In this document: positions 61,895-64,000 of the stretch, piece by piece | Layout: each line of letters begins with the position of its first letter | Position numbering within the stretch: the stretch's first letter is position 1 | DNA from: an uncultured Halomonas sp. | GTDB lineage: Bacteria > Pseudomonadota > Gammaproteobacteria > Pseudomonadales > Halomonadaceae | Length of the DNA: 64,000 nt | Assembly: GCF_947490095.1 (NCBI RefSeq) | Contig: NZ_CANLFS010000005.1 | Span: 62,001 to 126,000, forward strand | Direction: 5' to 3' | Notes under the pieces: model-generated | What the model saw: the letters and a program-made list of their open reading frames with translations, nothing else | Database searches by the model: none | What the model was told of the DNA's origin: nothing | Position numbers and translations under genes: made by a program

Positions 61895-62755
61895 TCAAGA
61901 TCCGAACAGACTGGCCTGAATTTCACCGGGAAAAGCCGGCAAGGACGGTAATGCCAGTCGCTCGTGGAGCCGTCGCGCCAGCTGAGGCGCCTGTCGGTTA
62001 TCAGGAGTATGCACAAACAGGAAAGGGGTTTTCCCCTGACTTATCCACAGCAACAGTTGCGCTATCCAGGGCTCGAAATAGTGTTCGTTAATGGCCGTAT
62101 CCAGGTGACCGATAAAACGCACCAGGGGACGACTCGCCGTGGAAAGCACATGTAATGGACACTTGGGCTTTTCGCGCTGCGCCTTCCGCAGGCCAGGGTG
62201 CTCACCGGCAGGGGTCGCGAAAAGCGGGCGGACATCGAGCATCACACGATCCACGCCATAAGTTATCAACATCCTGTTGAGATCGCGCTCGGCCGCCCCC
62301 TTGTGGAAAAAATCACTGTGCCGAACCTCAACGGCACAAGGAATGCCTGCCGGCCAGCACGCGAGCAGCGCTTCGAGCCGGGGCAGTTCATCGCGACCAA
62401 AATCCCTGGGAAGCTGGATCATCAGCGGACCCAAGCGACCATGCAGCGGCTCAAGTGCCGCCAGGAAGGCCTCGAGATCGGCGTCGATGCCGACCAGGCG
62501 ACGCTCATGAGTCAGGGTAGCGGGCAACTTGAAACAGAAACGGAAGTCAGGCGGGACCTGGCGCGCCCAAGCCGCCACGGTCTCCGGCCTTGGCGCCCCA
62601 CTATAGAAAGTGGTGTTGCCCTCCACGGCGGTGAAGACTCGGGCATACTCCTCGAGGCCGCCACCGTGAGGGGGATAGAGCCCGCCGCGCCAGTCGGGGT
62701 TGGCCCACATGGGCAACCCCAGGTGGAGCGGCGGTTCGGCGCGGGAGGCCGTCAC
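61895..62755 (-). CDS. DUF72 family protein
   Basis: The 286-residue protein is a TIM-barrel of the YecE/DUF72 family: [51 protein letters not shown] and [19 protein letters not shown]. Function is unknown. Translation begins with GTG at 62755, overlapping the glmS stop as GTGA, so it depends on glmS for translation. YecE-like genes are widespread, but I cannot state an activity. Confidence 0.85.
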   Translation of the reverse strand: MTASRAEPPLHLGLPMWANPDWRGGLYPPHGGGLEEYARVFTAVEGNTTFYSGAPRPETVAAWARQVPPDFRFCFKLPATLTHERRLVGIDADLEAFLAALEPLHGRLGPLMIQLPRDFGRDELPRLEALLACWPAGIPCAVEVRHSDFFHKGAAERDLNRMLITYGVDRVMLDVRPLFATPAGEHPGLRKAQREKPKCPLHVLSTASRPLVRFIGHLDTAINEHYFEPWIAQLLLWISQGKTPFLFVHTPDNRQAPQLARRLHERLALPSLPAFPGEIQASLFGS

Positions 62756-64000
62756 TCCACCGTCACGCTCTTGGCCAGATTCCGCGGCTGGTCCACATCC
62801 GTGCCCTTGAGCACCGCCACGTGGTAGCTGAGCAGCTGTAGCGGCAAGGTATAGAGAATCGGCGCCAGTGCCTCATGTACCCGGGGCAGATGCAGCACTC
62901 GAATGCCCTCGGCCGCCTCGAGGCCGACCGCCTCGTCGGCAAACACGAACAGCTCGCCGCCGCGGGCCCGCACCTCCTGGAGGTTGGACTTGAGCTTGTC
63001 GAGAAGCTCGTCGTTGGGCGCCACGGAGATCACCGGCATATCGCTGTCGACCAGGGCCAGGGGGCCATGCTTGAGCTCGCCGGCGGGATAGGCCTCGGCG
63101 TGGATATAGGAGATTTCCTTGAGCTTGAGTGCCCCCTCCAGGGCGATGGGAAAGTGAGCGCCACGCCCCAGGAAGAGCGCATGCTGCTTCTCGGCGAAGG
63201 CCGTGGAGAGCTCTTCGATGGCCGGGTCCAGCGCCAGTACACGCTCCACCAGCGCCGGCAGGCCGCGCAGCGCCGTGACGATCTCGGTCTGGACGGCGGT
63301 ATCGTGGTCCTTGACGCGCCCCAGTGCCAGGGTCAGCAACAGCAGGGCGGTCAACTGGGTCGTGAAGGCCTTGGTGGAGGCCACGCCGATCTCGGGCCCC
63401 GCATGGGTCATCAGGGAGAGGTCCGACTCGCGCACCAGGGAGCTGCCCGGCACGTTGCAGATCGCCAGGCTGGCCAGATAGCCCTCCGCCCTGGCGAAGC
63501 GCAATGCCGCCAGGGTATCGGCGGTCTCGCCGGACTGGGACAGGGTCACGAACAGGGTCCCGTCGGGAACCACGACCCGCCGATAGCGATACTCCGAGGC
63601 AACCTCTACCTGTACCGGAACTCCCGCATAGCGCTCCAGCCAGTAGCGGGCCACCATGCCCGCATGATAGCTGGTGCCACAGGCGACGATATGGATCTGC
63701 CTGGCCTGGGCAAAGAGCGCCTCGGCCTCGGGGCCGAAGCTTTCCACCAGCGCCGAGTGCTCTCCCAGCCGCCCCTCCAGGGCCGCGCCAATCACCGTCG
63801 TCTGCTCATAAATTTCCTTGAGCATGAAGTGACGATAGTCGCCCTTGCTGGCGGCGCCATCGCCATGCTCGAAGGTCTGCACCTCGCGCTCCACCGGCGC
63901 GCCTTCGGCATCGAATACCTCGATGCGACCGCCACTGGAGAGACGCACCGCATCTCCCTCTTCCAGGTAGATAAAGCGGTCGGTGACCTGCAACAGGGCG
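62752..64000 (-). CDS. glmS: Glucosamine-6-phosphate synthase, C-terminal part (partial)
   Basis: The window holds the last 415 or so codons; the glutaminase domain and start lie beyond 64000. Visible are the linker [20 protein letters not shown], and two SIS isomerase domains with [36 protein letters not shown], the [20 protein letters not shown] segment and the final [18 protein letters not shown], typical of GlmS. It makes glucosamine-6-phosphate from fructose-6-phosphate and glutamine for the cell wall. It overlaps the DUF72 gene by four bases. Confidence 0.95.
   Translation of the reverse strand, partial: ALLQVTDRFIYLEEGDAVRLSSGGRIEVFDAEGAPVEREVQTFEHGDGAASKGDYRHFMLKEIYEQTTVIGAALEGRLGEHSALVESFGPEAEALFAQARQIHIVACGTSYHAGMVARYWLERYAGVPVQVEVASEYRYRRVVVPDGTLFVTLSQSGETADTLAALRFARAEGYLASLAICNVPGSSLVRESDLSLMTHAGPEIGVASTKAFTTQLTALLLLTLALGRVKDHDTAVQTEIVTALRGLPALVERVLALDPAIEELSTAFAEKQHALFLGRGAHFPIALEGALKLKEISYIHAEAYPAGELKHGPLALVDSDMPVISVAPNDELLDKLKSNLQEVRARGGELFVFADEAVGLEAAEGIRVLHLPRVHEALAPILYTLPLQLLSYHVAVLKGTDVDQPRNLAKSVTVE

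Overview
The window is a 64 kb piece of a high-GC gammaproteobacterial chromosome, almost certainly from Halomonas or a close relative in the Halomonadaceae. The main reasons are a teaABCD operon (the ectoine/hydroxyectoine TRAP transporter first described in Halomonas elongata, whose TeaA sequence I recognise), acidic linkers and tails on exported proteins, and gene neighbourhoods shared with Pseudomonas and enteric bacteria (pyrE next to crc; gmk-rpoZ-spoT; oxyR-recG; ubiC-ubiA). I see no prophage, CRISPR array, insertion sequence or integrase. The two ends cut through dtd (left) and glmS (right).

Layout. 1-9.7 kb: end of dtd, an ABC-F ATPase, the teaABCD osmolyte-uptake operon, a periplasmic FKBP isomerase, a PHA depolymerase-like esterase and a Sco1 copper protein with a small partner. 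9.7-10.9 kb: an AEC transporter followed by an apparent Fur-controlled small RNA resembling PrrF. 10.9-24.7 kb: an anaerobic/nitric-oxide block with hemN, nnrS, a DUF454 gene, nsrR, a cytochrome c and the nosRZDFYL nitrous-oxide reductase operon, then three small genes. FNR-type palindromes lie upstream of hemN and of the nos cluster, and an NsrR-like site lies before nnrS. 24.7-31 kb: ahpF and ahpC, a proline-racemase-family enzyme with Ser/Thr in place of the two catalytic Cys (probably trans-3-hydroxy-L-proline dehydratase), an MDR oxidoreductase, an HPP membrane protein and tRNA-Arg(CCG). 31-38 kb: a diheme cytochrome, rep, trmL, pyrE, crc, rph and yicC. 38-48 kb: a small secreted peptide, an MFS pump, gmk, rpoZ, spoT, ridA, an SDR protein, oxyR and recG. 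48-64 kb: a YccS-like transporter, hupB, a rubredoxin-reductase-like flavoprotein, ubiC-ubiA, cysZ, a YciA thioesterase, an orphan Tat-dependent TRAP binding protein, uvrD, hexR, an NSS transporter, a DUF72 gene and glmS.

How the parts fit. The genes describe a halophile that scavenges compatible solutes, can respire N2O when oxygen is low (FNR-type and NsrR control, NosZ with its copper-supply genes), detoxifies peroxide (OxyR, AhpC, AhpF) and controls central carbon use (HexR, Crc, SpoT). The parts least likely to be in standard annotation are non-coding: the PrrF-like sRNA at 10749-10864, a 183-bp imperfect palindrome at 100-282, several short-period tandem arrays (7, 12, 20 and 21 bp) that sit at or across gene ends, a 31-bp REP-like element seen twice, and a paired GGGGACAGTCCCC element at 58.7 kb. 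Statements about families rest on recognition of motifs and gene order; no database search was run.
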